A DNA stretch of 64,000 bases from Streptomyces sp. HUAS MG91. Its GTDB lineage: Bacteria; Actinomycetota; Actinomycetes; Streptomycetales; Streptomycetaceae. Below, in pieces: positions 51,988 through 60,116 of this stretch (positions within the stretch are counted from its first letter, which is position 1; each line of letters starts with the position of its first letter). The notes under the pieces are model-generated. The model had not been told where the DNA came from, ran no database searches, and saw only the letters and a program-made list of their open reading frames with translations. Made by a program: the position numbers and the translations under genes. The DNA lies in contig NZ_CP159534.1 of the NCBI RefSeq assembly GCF_040529335.1, positions 3,720,001 through 3,784,000 of the forward strand, written 5' to 3'.

Positions 51988-53667
51988 CTACGGCGCGGCC
52001 CGCCGACGGCGCGCCCCGGGCCGCCGCTCGCTCGGCCGGGTCACCGGGTCACCGGCCTCGATGGCGGCCAGCCGGCGCCGGGCGCCGAAGTCGGCGAGCG
52101 CGGCGGCCAGCTTGGTGACGGACGGCTCGGGAGCCATCACGTCGACCCGCAGGCCGTGCTCCTCGGCCGTCTTGGCGGTGGCCGGGCCGATGCAGGCGAT
52201 GACCGTCACGTTGTGCGGCTTGCCCGCGATGCCCACCAGGTTCCGCACGGTGGACGACGACGTGAACAGCACCGCGTCGAAGCCACCGCCCTTGATGGCC
52301 TCCCGCGTCTCGGCGGGCGGCGGCGAGGCGCGCACGGTCCGGTACGCCGTGACGTCGTCCACCTCCCAGCCCAGCTCGATCAGCCCGGCGACCAGCGTCT
52401 CGGTCGCGATGTCGGCGCGCGGCAGGAAGACACGGTCGATCGGGTCGAAGACCGGGTCGTACGGCGGCCAGTCCTCCAGGAGACCGGCGGCCGACTGCTC
52501 ACCGCTGGGCACCAGGTCCGGCTTCACACCGAACGCGATCAGCGCGTTCGCCGTCTGCTCGCCCACCGCGGCGACCTTGATCCCGGCGAAGGCACGGGCA
52601 TCGAGCCCGTACTCCTCGAACTTCTCCCGGACGGCCTTCACCGCGTTCACCGAGGTGAAGGCGATCCACTCGTAGCGGCCCGTGACCAGGCCCTTGACCG
52701 CGCGCTCCATCTGCTGCGGGGTGCGCGGCGGCTCGACGGCGATCGTCGGGACCTCGTGCGGCACCGCGCCGTAGGAGCGGAGCTGGTCGGAGAGCGCCGC
52801 CGACTGCTCCTTCGTCCGGGGCACGAGCACCCGCCAGCCGAACAGCGGCTTCGACTCGAACCAGGACAGCTGGTCGCGCTGGGCGGTGGCGCTGCGCTCC
52901 CCGACCACGGCTATCACCGGACGATTGCCCTCCGGCGACGGCAGCACCTTGGCCTGCTTGAAGGTCTGCGCGATGGTGCCGAGCGTGGCGGACCACGTCT
53001 TCTGCCGCGTCGTCGTCCCCGCGACGGTCACCGACAGCGGGGTGTCGGGCTTGCGGCCCGCGGCGACCAGCTCACCGGCGGCGGCCGCCACCGAGTCCAG
53101 CGTCGTCGACACCACGACCGTGCAGTCGGACGCGCCGACCTCGGTCCAGCAGCGGTCGGATGCGGTACGGGCGTCGACGAACCGCACGTCGGTACCCTCG
53201 GCGTCGCGCAGCGGCACACCGGCGTACGCGGGCACGCCCACGGCCGCGGCGATGCCCGGGACGACCTCGAAACCGATGCCCTGCGCGGCGCACGCGAGCA
53301 TCTCCTCGGCCGCGTACGTGTCGAGCCCGGGGTCCCCCGTGACCGCACGGACGACCCGCTTGCCGCTCCGCGCGGCCTCCATGACAAGATTGGCCCAGTC
53401 CCTCAGAGCCGGGACCGCGACGGCAGTTGACGCCTCGTCAGCGAGACCCGGCTGCGCCGGCGCGCCCGTCGAGTCGAGGACGGTCACGCCTGCCCTGGCA
53501 TGCGTGCGCACGACGTCGAGCACTTCGGGCTCGGCGATCAGCACATCCGCTCGGGTCAGGGCTTCCACGGCCCGTAGGGTCAGCAGTCCTGGATCACCGG
53601 GACCGGCACCCAGGAAGGTGACGTGCCCAGGTGCACAGGCGGTCGATTCAGCGGTGGTGGGGCTCAA
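51988..53667 (-). CDS. hemD: Uroporphyrinogen-III methyltransferase/synthase fusion
   Basis: A 559-residue two-domain protein. Residues 1-250 are a CobA-type SAM uroporphyrinogen-III methyltransferase (VTFLGAGPGDPGLLTLRA, RAVTGDPGLDTYAAE, PGIAAAVGVPAYAGVPL). Residues 270-530 are the HemD uroporphyrinogen-III synthase, which closes hydroxymethylbilane with ring D inversion (VLVPRTKEQSAALSDQL, FTSVNAVKAVREKF, VLFTSSSTVRNL, CIGPATAKTAEEHG). The TTG start at 53667 overlaps the hemC stop (TTGA), with GGGGGAG upstream. The fusion links haem with sirohaem and cobalamin branches. The C-terminal 25 residues are an Arg-rich tail. Confidence 0.93.
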   Translation of the reverse strand: MSPTTAESTACAPGHVTFLGAGPGDPGLLTLRAVEALTRADVLIAEPEVLDVVRTHARAGVTVLDSTGAPAQPGLADEASTAVAVPALRDWANLVMEAARSGKRVVRAVTGDPGLDTYAAEEMLACAAQGIGFEVVPGIAAAVGVPAYAGVPLRDAEGTDVRFVDARTASDRCWTEVGASDCTVVVSTTLDSVAAAAGELVAAGRKPDTPLSVTVAGTTTRQKTWSATLGTIAQTFKQAKVLPSPEGNRPVIAVVGERSATAQRDQLSWFESKPLFGWRVLVPRTKEQSAALSDQLRSYGAVPHEVPTIAVEPPRTPQQMERAVKGLVTGRYEWIAFTSVNAVKAVREKFEEYGLDARAFAGIKVAAVGEQTANALIAFGVKPDLVPSGEQSAAGLLEDWPPYDPVFDPIDRVFLPRADIATETLVAGLIELGWEVDDVTAYRTVRASPPPAETREAIKGGGFDAVLFTSSSTVRNLVGIAGKPHNVTVIACIGPATAKTAEEHGLRVDVMAPEPSVTKLAAALADFGARRRLAAIEAGDPVTRPSERRPGARRRRAAP

Positions 53668-54626
53668 AGTGCTCGCTCCCCCATCAGACCGGCCGCACCC
53701 TTGGCCAGCATCTCGGCGGCGAGTTCCCGCCCGAGCGCCAGCGCCTCGTCCTGCGACGAGGGCACGGGACCGGTGGTGGTCAGCTGCACCAGCTCGGAGC
53801 CGTCGGTGGTGCCGACGACGCCGCGCAGGCGCATTTCCTTGGCAATCTGCCCGTCGGCCAGCAGGTCGGCCAGCGCACCCACAGGTGCGCTGCAGCCGGC
53901 CTCCAGGGCGGCGAGCAGGGACCGCTCGGCGGTCACGGCGGCCCGGGTGAACGGGTCGTCCAGTTCTCCGAGCGCGGCGGCGAGTTCACCGTTGGTCGCG
54001 GTGCACTCGACTGCCAGAGCCCCCTGGCCGGGGGCGGGCAGGACGATGTCGGTGGAGAGGAAGTCGGTGACCTCCGCGCTCCGACCGATGCGGTTGAGCC
54101 CGGCGGCCGCCAGCACGACGGCGTCCAGCTCGCCCTTCTCGACGTAGCCGACGCGGGTGTCGATGTTCCCGCGGATCGGCACGGTCTCGATGCGCATGCC
54201 GTGGCTGCGGGCGTACGCGTTCAGCTGCGCCATGCGGCGCGGCGAACCGGTGCCCACCCGTGCGCCGGCGGGCAGCTCGGTGAACTTCAGGCCGTCGCGG
54301 GCTATGAGCACGTCGCGCGGGTCCTCGCGGACGGGCAGCGCCGCCAGCACGAGCCCCTCGGGCTGCGCGGTCGGCAGGTCCTTGAGCGAGTGCACGGCGA
54401 AGTCGACCTCACCGCGCTCCAGCGCGTCGCGCAGCGCCGTCACGAAGACGCCGGTGCCGCCGATCTGCGCGAGGTGCTCGCGGGACGTGTCACCGTACGT
54501 CGTGATCTCGACCAGCTCGACCTCGCGGCCGGTCAACTGCCGTACGGCTTCGGCTACATGCCCCGACTGGGACATGGCGAGCTTGCTGCGCCGGGTGCCC
54601 AGCCGCAGTGCTCTCTCGGCGGTCAT
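53664..54626 (-). CDS. hemC: Hydroxymethylbilane synthase (porphobilinogen deaminase)
   Basis: A 320-residue enzyme that polymerises four porphobilinogens on a dipyrromethane cofactor bound to Cys245 (LEAGCSAPVGA). LRLGTRRSKLAMSQS at the start, DFAVHSLKDLPT (catalytic Asp), RVGTGSPRRMAQL and PIRGNIDTRV are the classic motifs. The ATG overlaps the hemA stop by 4 nt, so hemA, hemC and hemD are translationally coupled. Confidence 0.96.
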   Translation of the reverse strand: MTAERALRLGTRRSKLAMSQSGHVAEAVRQLTGREVELVEITTYGDTSREHLAQIGGTGVFVTALRDALERGEVDFAVHSLKDLPTAQPEGLVLAALPVREDPRDVLIARDGLKFTELPAGARVGTGSPRRMAQLNAYARSHGMRIETVPIRGNIDTRVGYVEKGELDAVVLAAAGLNRIGRSAEVTDFLSTDIVLPAPGQGALAVECTATNGELAAALGELDDPFTRAAVTAERSLLAALEAGCSAPVGALADLLADGQIAKEMRLRGVVGTTDGSELVQLTTTGPVPSSQDEALALGRELAAEMLAKGAAGLMGERAL

Positions 54627-56278
54627 GCCGGGCCTCGATTCTTGCCTGCCGTGCCGGTAGCGGATTCACGGTCTTGGGGGGTTGCCCGGGAGACGGAGTC
54701 GACCGTCTCCTGGTCCAGGTCGAAAAGGGTGCGCAGCGCGTCCGCGTACCCGGCGCCACCGGGCTCGGCCGCGAGCTGCTTGACCCGTACGGTCGGCGCG
54801 TGCAGGAGCTTGTCCACCACGCGCCGCACGGTCTGGGTGATCTCCGCGCGCTGCTTGCCGTCGAGGCCGGGCAGCCGCCCGTCGAGCCGCGCGATCTCGC
54901 TGGCCACCACGTCCGCGGCCATCGTGCGCAGCGCGACGACGGTCGGCGTGATGGTCGCCGCCCGCTGGGCCGCGCCGAACGCGGTGACCTCCTCGGCCAC
55001 CAGCGAGCGCACCTGGTCCACGTCGGCCGCCATCGGGGCGTCGGCCGAGGCGTCGGCGAGCGACTCGATGTCGACGAGGCGAACCCCGTCGAGGCGGTGC
55101 GCGGCCGCGTCGATGTCGCGCGGCATCGCCAGGTCCAGCAGGGCCAGGGCGACATCGCGCACGGGCTCGGGAGCCCGCTCGCGGCGCATCTCCGGTACGC
55201 GGCCGACGGCGGCCAGCGCCGCGATGGCGTCCGCCTCGGAGGCCTCGGGAGCCTGCACCCGGCGGCCCGGGGCGTTGTCCACCCAGGCGCCGTGCTGCTC
55301 CAGCTCGGCGGCGTCCATCCCGGCGACGGCGGCCTCGCCCTCGACGGAGAACCCGCCACGGACCACCTCGGCCGGACCGGCGTCGGTGACGGCCTTGCCG
55401 GTGCCGGACGTCGTGGGGGCGGGCACCTCGGCGCCCGCGGTGGGGGTACGCCCGGCGACGGCGGCGCGCACCGCGTCGGCGGTCAGCACCAGGCCGGTGG
55501 CGCCGGTGCAGGAGATGGCGACGTCGGCACGTGTCAGTTCGTCCGCCACGGCGTCCATCGCGACGGCCCGGGCCGCGGCCCCGCCCTCGGTCAGGATCTC
55601 GACCAGCCGGTCGGCCCGCTCGGCGGTGCGGTTGGCGACGACGATCTCGGCGACGCCGGCCCGCGCGAGCGTGGCCGCGGCCAGCGAGGACATCGACCCG
55701 GCGCCGATGACCAGGGCGCGCTTCCCGGCCGCCCAGTCCTCCACCGGCCGCGCGAGCGCGAGCTGTTCGAGGCCGAAGGTGACGAGCGACTGACCGGCGC
55801 GGTCGATGCCGGTCTCCGAGTGGGCCCGCTTGCCGACCCGCAGCGCCTGCTGGAACAGGTCGTTCAGCAGCTTGCCCGCGGAGTGCAGTTCCTGGGCGCG
55901 CGCCAGGGTGTCCTTGATCTGGCCGAGGATCTGGCCCTCGCCCACGACCATCGAGTCGAGCCCGCACGCCACCGAGAACAGGTGGTGGACCGCCCGGTCC
56001 TCGTAGTGCACGTACAGATAGGGAGTGAGCTCCTCGAGCCCCACACCGCTGTGCTGCGCGAGCAGCGTCGACAGCTCGGCGACACCGGCGTGGAACTTGT
56101 CCACGTCCGCGTACAGCTCGATGCGGTTGCAGGTGGCGAGCACCGCGGCCTCGGCGGCCGGCTCGGCGGCGAGGGTGTCCTGGAGCAGCTTGGCCTGGGT
56201 GTCCGCCTGGAGCGCGGCCCGCTCCAGGACGCTGACCGGGGCGCTGCGGTGGCTCAGCCCGACGACGAGGAGACTCAT
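54623..56278 (-). CDS. hemA: Glutamyl-tRNA reductase
   Basis: A 551-residue NADPH-dependent reductase that makes glutamate-1-semialdehyde from Glu-tRNA, the first committed step of tetrapyrrole synthesis. The nucleophile is Cys50 in LATCNRIELYA. VGEGQILGQIKD, the NADPH loop LVIGAGSMSSLAAATLA and VANRTAERAD follow. Between about residues 275 and 375 there is an Ala/Thr/Pro-rich insertion (EVPAPTTSGTGKAVTD onwards) absent from the roughly 420-residue enzymes of other bacteria, splitting the segment before the conserved LALLDLAMPRDID. It overlaps rex by 4 nt. Confidence 0.95.
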   Translation of the reverse strand: MSLLVVGLSHRSAPVSVLERAALQADTQAKLLQDTLAAEPAAEAAVLATCNRIELYADVDKFHAGVAELSTLLAQHSGVGLEELTPYLYVHYEDRAVHHLFSVACGLDSMVVGEGQILGQIKDTLARAQELHSAGKLLNDLFQQALRVGKRAHSETGIDRAGQSLVTFGLEQLALARPVEDWAAGKRALVIGAGSMSSLAAATLARAGVAEIVVANRTAERADRLVEILTEGGAAARAVAMDAVADELTRADVAISCTGATGLVLTADAVRAAVAGRTPTAGAEVPAPTTSGTGKAVTDAGPAEVVRGGFSVEGEAAVAGMDAAELEQHGAWVDNAPGRRVQAPEASEADAIAALAAVGRVPEMRRERAPEPVRDVALALLDLAMPRDIDAAAHRLDGVRLVDIESLADASADAPMAADVDQVRSLVAEEVTAFGAAQRAATITPTVVALRTMAADVVASEIARLDGRLPGLDGKQRAEITQTVRRVVDKLLHAPTVRVKQLAAEPGGAGYADALRTLFDLDQETVDSVSRATPQDRESATGTAGKNRGPA

Positions 56279-57081
56279 GCCGGCATCACGGCGGGCACGT
56301 CCCCGTCGGGTCCCTTGCGGTTCTTCTCGGCCGACTGCGCGGCGGGCTTGGTGACCTTGGCGGCCGGGCCCTCGACGCCGACGGCGCCCTCGGCGGGGCT
56401 CTCCCCGTCGACGGCCCCCTCGCCGGCCTTGCGCTGCTCGTGGAAGGCGAGGATCTGCAGCTCGATGGAGAGATCGACCTTGCGCACGTCCACCCCGTCC
56501 GGCACGGACAGCACGGTGGGCGCGAAGTTCAGGATGGAGGTGACTCCGGCGGCGACGAGCCGGTCGCAGACCTGCTGCGCGGCACCGGCCGGGGTCGCGA
56601 TGACGCCGATGGAGACGCCGTTGTCGTCGATGATCTTCTCGAGCTCGTCGGTGTGCCGCACGGCCATCCCGGCGACCGGCTTTCCGGCCATCGCGGGATC
56701 GGCGTCTATGAGCGCGGCGACCCGGAAGCCACGGGAGGCGAACCCGCCGTAATTGGCCAGCGCCGCACCGAGGTTACCGATGCCGACGATGACAACCGGC
56801 CAGTCCTGGGTGAGGCCCAGCTCGCGGGAGATCTGGTACACGAGATACTCGACGTCGTAGCCGACGCCCCGGGTCCCGTACGAACCGAGGTACGAGAAAT
56901 CCTTGCGCAGCTTCGCGGAGTTGACCCCCGCCGCGGCCGCGAGCTCCTCGGAGGAGACCGTGGGTACCGAGCGCTCCGACAGTGCGGTCAGCGCGCGGAG
57001 GTACAGCGGAAGCCTGGCGACGGTGGCCTCGGGAATTCCTCGGCTGCGGGTCGCCGGTCGGTGAGTTCGGCCAGTTGCCAC
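56275..57081 (-). CDS. rex: Redox-sensing transcriptional repressor Rex
   Basis: A 269-residue repressor that senses the NADH/NAD+ ratio. The winged-helix N-terminus is LYLRALTALSERSVPTVSSEELAAAAGVNSAKLRKDFSYLGSYGTRGVGYDV. The Rossmann domain has VVIVGIGNLGAALANYGGF and VAALIDADP. The last 60 residues (AEGAVGVEGPAAKVTKPAAQ region) are a disordered extension not found in Thermus Rex. GTG at 57081 follows CAGGAG. In Streptomyces coelicolor rex-hemACD is an operon repressed by Rex itself, and a matching operator lies 77-94 nt upstream here. Confidence 0.95.
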   Translation of the reverse strand: MATGRTHRPATRSRGIPEATVARLPLYLRALTALSERSVPTVSSEELAAAAGVNSAKLRKDFSYLGSYGTRGVGYDVEYLVYQISRELGLTQDWPVVIVGIGNLGAALANYGGFASRGFRVAALIDADPAMAGKPVAGMAVRHTDELEKIIDDNGVSIGVIATPAGAAQQVCDRLVAAGVTSILNFAPTVLSVPDGVDVRKVDLSIELQILAFHEQRKAGEGAVDGESPAEGAVGVEGPAAKVTKPAAQSAEKNRKGPDGDVPAVMPA

Positions 57082-57157
57082 GGTGCTCCTGCGGGTAGAG
57101 CGGGGCTGCAGGCGGCCGTTCGTTCCCAGACCGCCCCGTCGAATGCAGGCTATGTCT

Positions 57158-57175
57158 TTGTGAACGCGTGCACAA
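57158..57175. promoter_or_regulatory. Rex operator (ROP)
   Basis: TTGTGAACGCGTGCACAA, against the known Streptomyces Rex site TTGTGAA-N4-TTCACAA: one mismatch, in the right arm. It lies in the rex-hemACD promoter region, as in S. coelicolor, giving autoregulation by the NADH/NAD+ ratio. Confidence 0.9.
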
Positions 57176-57401
57176 AGATGGTGTCCGATTTGCCCGGCCA
57201 ACGTGACCGGGGTCACGCGCCCCCGGCGCGCCCTGGTGGAACCGGCGCGCAGGCAGCTTCGTTGCTCACCTGTGGGGGGCAAAACCGCACACACTCCTTA
57301 CGATCCACGCCCCCGAGACCAAAACCGCCCTCGATCCTAAGCGACATTTGAGCCTGTTTGGACTCGTCGGTCAGTGACGTGTGCGACGGCTGCGCACCCC
57401 C

Positions 57402-57689
57402 TCAGCCCGTCAGCGCCCGCCGCAGTCGCTCCTCCTGTACGCGCCAGAAGTCGTGCTGCGCCCCGTCCACGAGGACGACCGGGATCTGCTCCCAGTACAA
57501 GCGGTGCAGCTCCGCGTCCTCGGTGATGTCCTTCTTCTCCCAGGACGCGCCGACCTCGGCGCAGACCTTCTCGATCACCTCCTGTGCGTCGTCGCACAGA
57601 TGACACCCGGGCTTCCCGATCAGCGTGACCACCCGGTCGGCTGGATTCTTCTTCTCGCTCCGGCGAAAGATGGGACTCATACCGGCCAT
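57402..57689 (-). CDS. Glutaredoxin-like protein
   Basis: A 95-residue thioredoxin-fold protein with the active site GKPGCHLCDDAQ (C-x-x-C) and the cis-proline in WEQIPVVLVDG. Glutaredoxin-like proteins of this kind in mycothiol-containing bacteria are related to mycoredoxins, but the CHLC motif is that of the DUF836/YruB-like group. Start ATG 57689 or 57680; neither has a strong site. It lies upstream of rex on the same strand, with the Rex operator between them, so it has its own transcript. Confidence 0.85.
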   Translation of the reverse strand: MAGMSPIFRRSEKKNPADRVVTLIGKPGCHLCDDAQEVIEKVCAEVGASWEKKDITEDAELHRLYWEQIPVVLVDGAQHDFWRVQEERLRRALTG

Positions 57690-57797
57690 TCTGGCCCCCT
57701 GTCCGGGCCCCTCACGACGCCTGGATTTCACAGAGCGACAGCTTCTCGAAATCCGCTCGACTCCGGAACCACCGAACAAACTGGCTATGCTCACGGC

Positions 57798-58766
57798 ATG
57801 GCCGCTCTCGGATGGCTCACACCCCGTAGGCGCTCCGCCACCGCGCGGAGCGTGCTGGCAGGCGAGGCTTCGGCCGAGGCCGCGCGCAAGTCCTCCCTGG
57901 AACTGGAGGACGCCGACCAGCTGGAGAACCAGGCGCCGCCGGGCGAAGAGGAACGGGACCAAGAGGAACAGGAACCCGTTTTCCCGGTCGTCGGCGACGA
58001 CAAGGCCGCGGCCTTCTTCGACCTGGACAACACCGTGATGCAGGGCGCCGCGATCTTCCACTTCGGCCGCGGCCTGTACAAGCGGAAGTTCTTCCAGCGC
58101 CGCGAGCTGACCCGGTTCGCCTGGCAGCAGGCATGGTTCCGGATCGCCGGGATCGAGGATCCCGAGCACATGCAGGACGCGCAGAACAGCGCCCTGTCCA
58201 TCGTCAAGGGCCACCGGGTCTCCGAGCTGATGTCCATCGGCGAGGAGATCTACGACGAGTACATGGCCGAGCGCATCTGGCCCGGCACCCGCGCCCTCGC
58301 CCAGGCCCACCTGGACGCCGGGCAGAAGGTGTGGCTGGTCACGGCCGCCCCGGTGGAGATCGCCACGGTGATCGCCCGCCGCCTGGGCCTGACCGGCGCC
58401 CTCGGCACGGTCGCCGAGTCGATCGGCGGGGTCTACACGGGCCGGCTCGTCGGTGAGCCGCTGCACGGCCCCGCGAAGGCCGAGGCCGTCCGCGCCCTCG
58501 CCGCCGCCGAGGGCCTGGAGCTGGGCCGCTGCGCCGCGTACAGCGACTCCCACAACGACATCCCGATGCTCTCCCTCGTCGGGCACCCGTACGCGATCAA
58601 CCCGGACGCCAAACTCCGTACCTACGCCAAGGAGCGGGACTGGCGGCTGCGCGACTACCGCACCGGCCGCAAGGCGGCCAAGGTCGGCATCCCGGCGGCG
58701 GCCGGCGTGGGCGCCGTCGCGGGCGGCACGGCGGCCGTCATCGCCCTGCAGCGCCGCCGCCGCTGA
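57798..58766 (+). CDS. HAD-IB family phosphatase, SerB-like
   Basis: A 322-residue protein. Residues 1-70 are low-complexity and acidic (EEERDQEEQEP). The HAD-IB phosphatase core follows, with AAAFFDLDNTVMQGAA (motif I, here D-x-D-N-T), KVWLVTAAPVEIA (motif II), a motif III lysine in LHGPAKAEAV, and CAAYSDSHNDIPML (motif IV). It ends in a C-terminal hydrophobic Ala/Gly helix (VGIPAAAGVGAVAGGTAAVIAL) before RRRR, suggesting a membrane tail. Related to phosphoserine phosphatases and to lysophosphatidate or sugar phosphatases; substrate not known. It is divergent from the glutaredoxin gene. Confidence 0.87.
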   Translation: MAALGWLTPRRRSATARSVLAGEASAEAARKSSLELEDADQLENQAPPGEEERDQEEQEPVFPVVGDDKAAAFFDLDNTVMQGAAIFHFGRGLYKRKFFQRRELTRFAWQQAWFRIAGIEDPEHMQDAQNSALSIVKGHRVSELMSIGEEIYDEYMAERIWPGTRALAQAHLDAGQKVWLVTAAPVEIATVIARRLGLTGALGTVAESIGGVYTGRLVGEPLHGPAKAEAVRALAAAEGLELGRCAAYSDSHNDIPMLSLVGHPYAINPDAKLRTYAKERDWRLRDYRTGRKAAKVGIPAAAGVGAVAGGTAAVIALQRRRR

Positions 58767-59091
58767 CCCTCCGCCGCCCTCCTCGGGAGCGCATTCCGAA
58801 CGTCTTACCCGGAGCCGGACACGGCCAGTCACGCGGATACCACTCGGCCACAACGCGTCACGAGCGCTGCCGGAACATGACCTAATCCGATCAACAAGTG
58901 GTCACTCTCCGATGCTTGAACCATCTCCGATCAGCTACAGAAGTGACGTAATCGATGATTTGAGCAACTGGGTGTAGCGCTCCCTGCACGAAGCGTTATT
59001 CTCCTCAGACGCATTCCGGTACCCACTCGCCAGTACGACGAGTGAACGGTCCCGCACTGCACGTGATGGAAGCTCTGCCTCTGGGAGTCCC
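58767..59091. promoter_or_regulatory. Region upstream of bldN
   Basis: 325 nt, lower in GC than its surroundings from about 58860, as is common for regulated Streptomyces promoters. No gene is seen. In studied Streptomyces the bldN promoter is repressed by BldD; a BldD site could not be assigned with certainty by eye, although GTCACTCTCC near 58908 and AGTGACGTAA near 58942 are candidate half-sites. Confidence 0.5.
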
Positions 59092-59880
59092 GTGTTTCAA
59101 CACGTCGGGGTTGACGCCTCGGGCCTGGCTACGCTGCGCGCAACGGTCGTCGACCGTCTGCGCGGCTTCGTCCCCACCGCGTACGCCGTCCCCGCCCTCG
59201 CCGTCCCTGCGCCCGCCCGTCCATGCTTCGCGATGGCCGACAGCGGCGCGGCCACGGCGGGCAGACGAGCGCGCTCCGGCGCCGCCGGCACGTCCGGCAC
59301 TTCCACCGCCCGCCGTCCCGCCGCGGACAGCGACAGCGCGCGCATGATGGACCTGGTCGAGCGCGCCCAGGGCGGCGAGGCCGACGCGTTCGGGCGCCTC
59401 TACGACCAGTACAGCGACACCGTGTACCGGTACATCTACTACCGCGTGGGCGGGAAGGCGACCGCCGAGGACCTCACCAGTGAGACCTTCCTGCGCGCGC
59501 TGCGCCGGATCGGCACCTTCACCTGGCAGGGCCGCGACTTCGGCGCCTGGCTGGTGACGATCGCCCGCAACCTGGTGGCCGACCACTTCAAGTCCAGCCG
59601 CTTCCGCCTGGAGGTCACCACCGGCGAGATGCTGGATGCCAACGAGGTGGAGCGCTCCCCCGAGGACTCGGTCCTGGAGTCCCTCTCGAACGCGGCACTC
59701 CTCGAGGCCGTGCGCCGGCTGAACCCGCAGCAGCAGGAGTGCGTGACGCTCCGCTTCCTCCAGGGGCTGTCCGTCGCCGAGACCGCCCGCGTCATGGGCA
59801 AGAACGAGGGCGCGATCAAGACCCTCCAGTACCGGGCCGTCCGCACCCTCGCCCGGCTCCTCCCCGACGACGCGCGCTGA
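59092..59880 (+). CDS. bldN: Developmental ECF sigma factor BldN (pro-sigma form)
   Basis: A 262-residue sigma factor needed for aerial mycelium in Streptomyces. It has an N-terminal extension of about 84 residues (VGVDASGLATLRATVVD, then Ala/Pro-rich) before region 2 (MMDLVERAQGGEADAFGRLYDQYSDTVYRYIYYRVGG), and region 4 (LNPQQQECVTLRFLQGLSVAETARVMGKNEGAIKTLQYRA). The extension is the pro-sequence that must be removed to give active sigma-BldN. The sigma core agrees closely with the S. coelicolor protein as remembered. GTG start after GGGAG. Its target genes include chaplins, rodlins and bldM. The anti-sigma gene rsbN follows. Confidence 0.96.
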   Translation: MFQHVGVDASGLATLRATVVDRLRGFVPTAYAVPALAVPAPARPCFAMADSGAATAGRRARSGAAGTSGTSTARRPAADSDSARMMDLVERAQGGEADAFGRLYDQYSDTVYRYIYYRVGGKATAEDLTSETFLRALRRIGTFTWQGRDFGAWLVTIARNLVADHFKSSRFRLEVTTGEMLDANEVERSPEDSVLESLSNAALLEAVRRLNPQQQECVTLRFLQGLSVAETARVMGKNEGAIKTLQYRAVRTLARLLPDDAR

Positions 59881-59958
59881 CCGACCGTCACGGTTCGCAT
59901 CCTCCAACTCACCTTCCGTGAAAGAGAGATGCGATCGCGGTCGGATCATCCGTCGGTC

Positions 59959-59987
59959 CGTAACCCAAGTGCCGCGCCGATCGTTGT
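59959..59987 (+). promoter_or_regulatory. Candidate sigma-BldN promoter of rsbN
   Basis: CGTAAC (59959-59964), a 17-nt spacer, then CGTTGT (59982-59987). This is close to the remembered sigma-BldN consensus CGTAAC-N16/17-CGTTGA. It would start rsbN transcription with a leader of about 120 nt and close a feedback loop in which BldN drives its own inhibitor. Confidence 0.55.
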
Positions 59988-60116
59988 GCGGGATGCAGGC
60001 TCCCTGTGGTCACATCCGGATCGGTTTCACTCACTCGATCGTGTGCAAACTCTTCCGATGTGCAACCCCAGGATCACCTGGGGAGTCGACCGTCATGACG
60101 AGAGGAGGTGCCGCCA

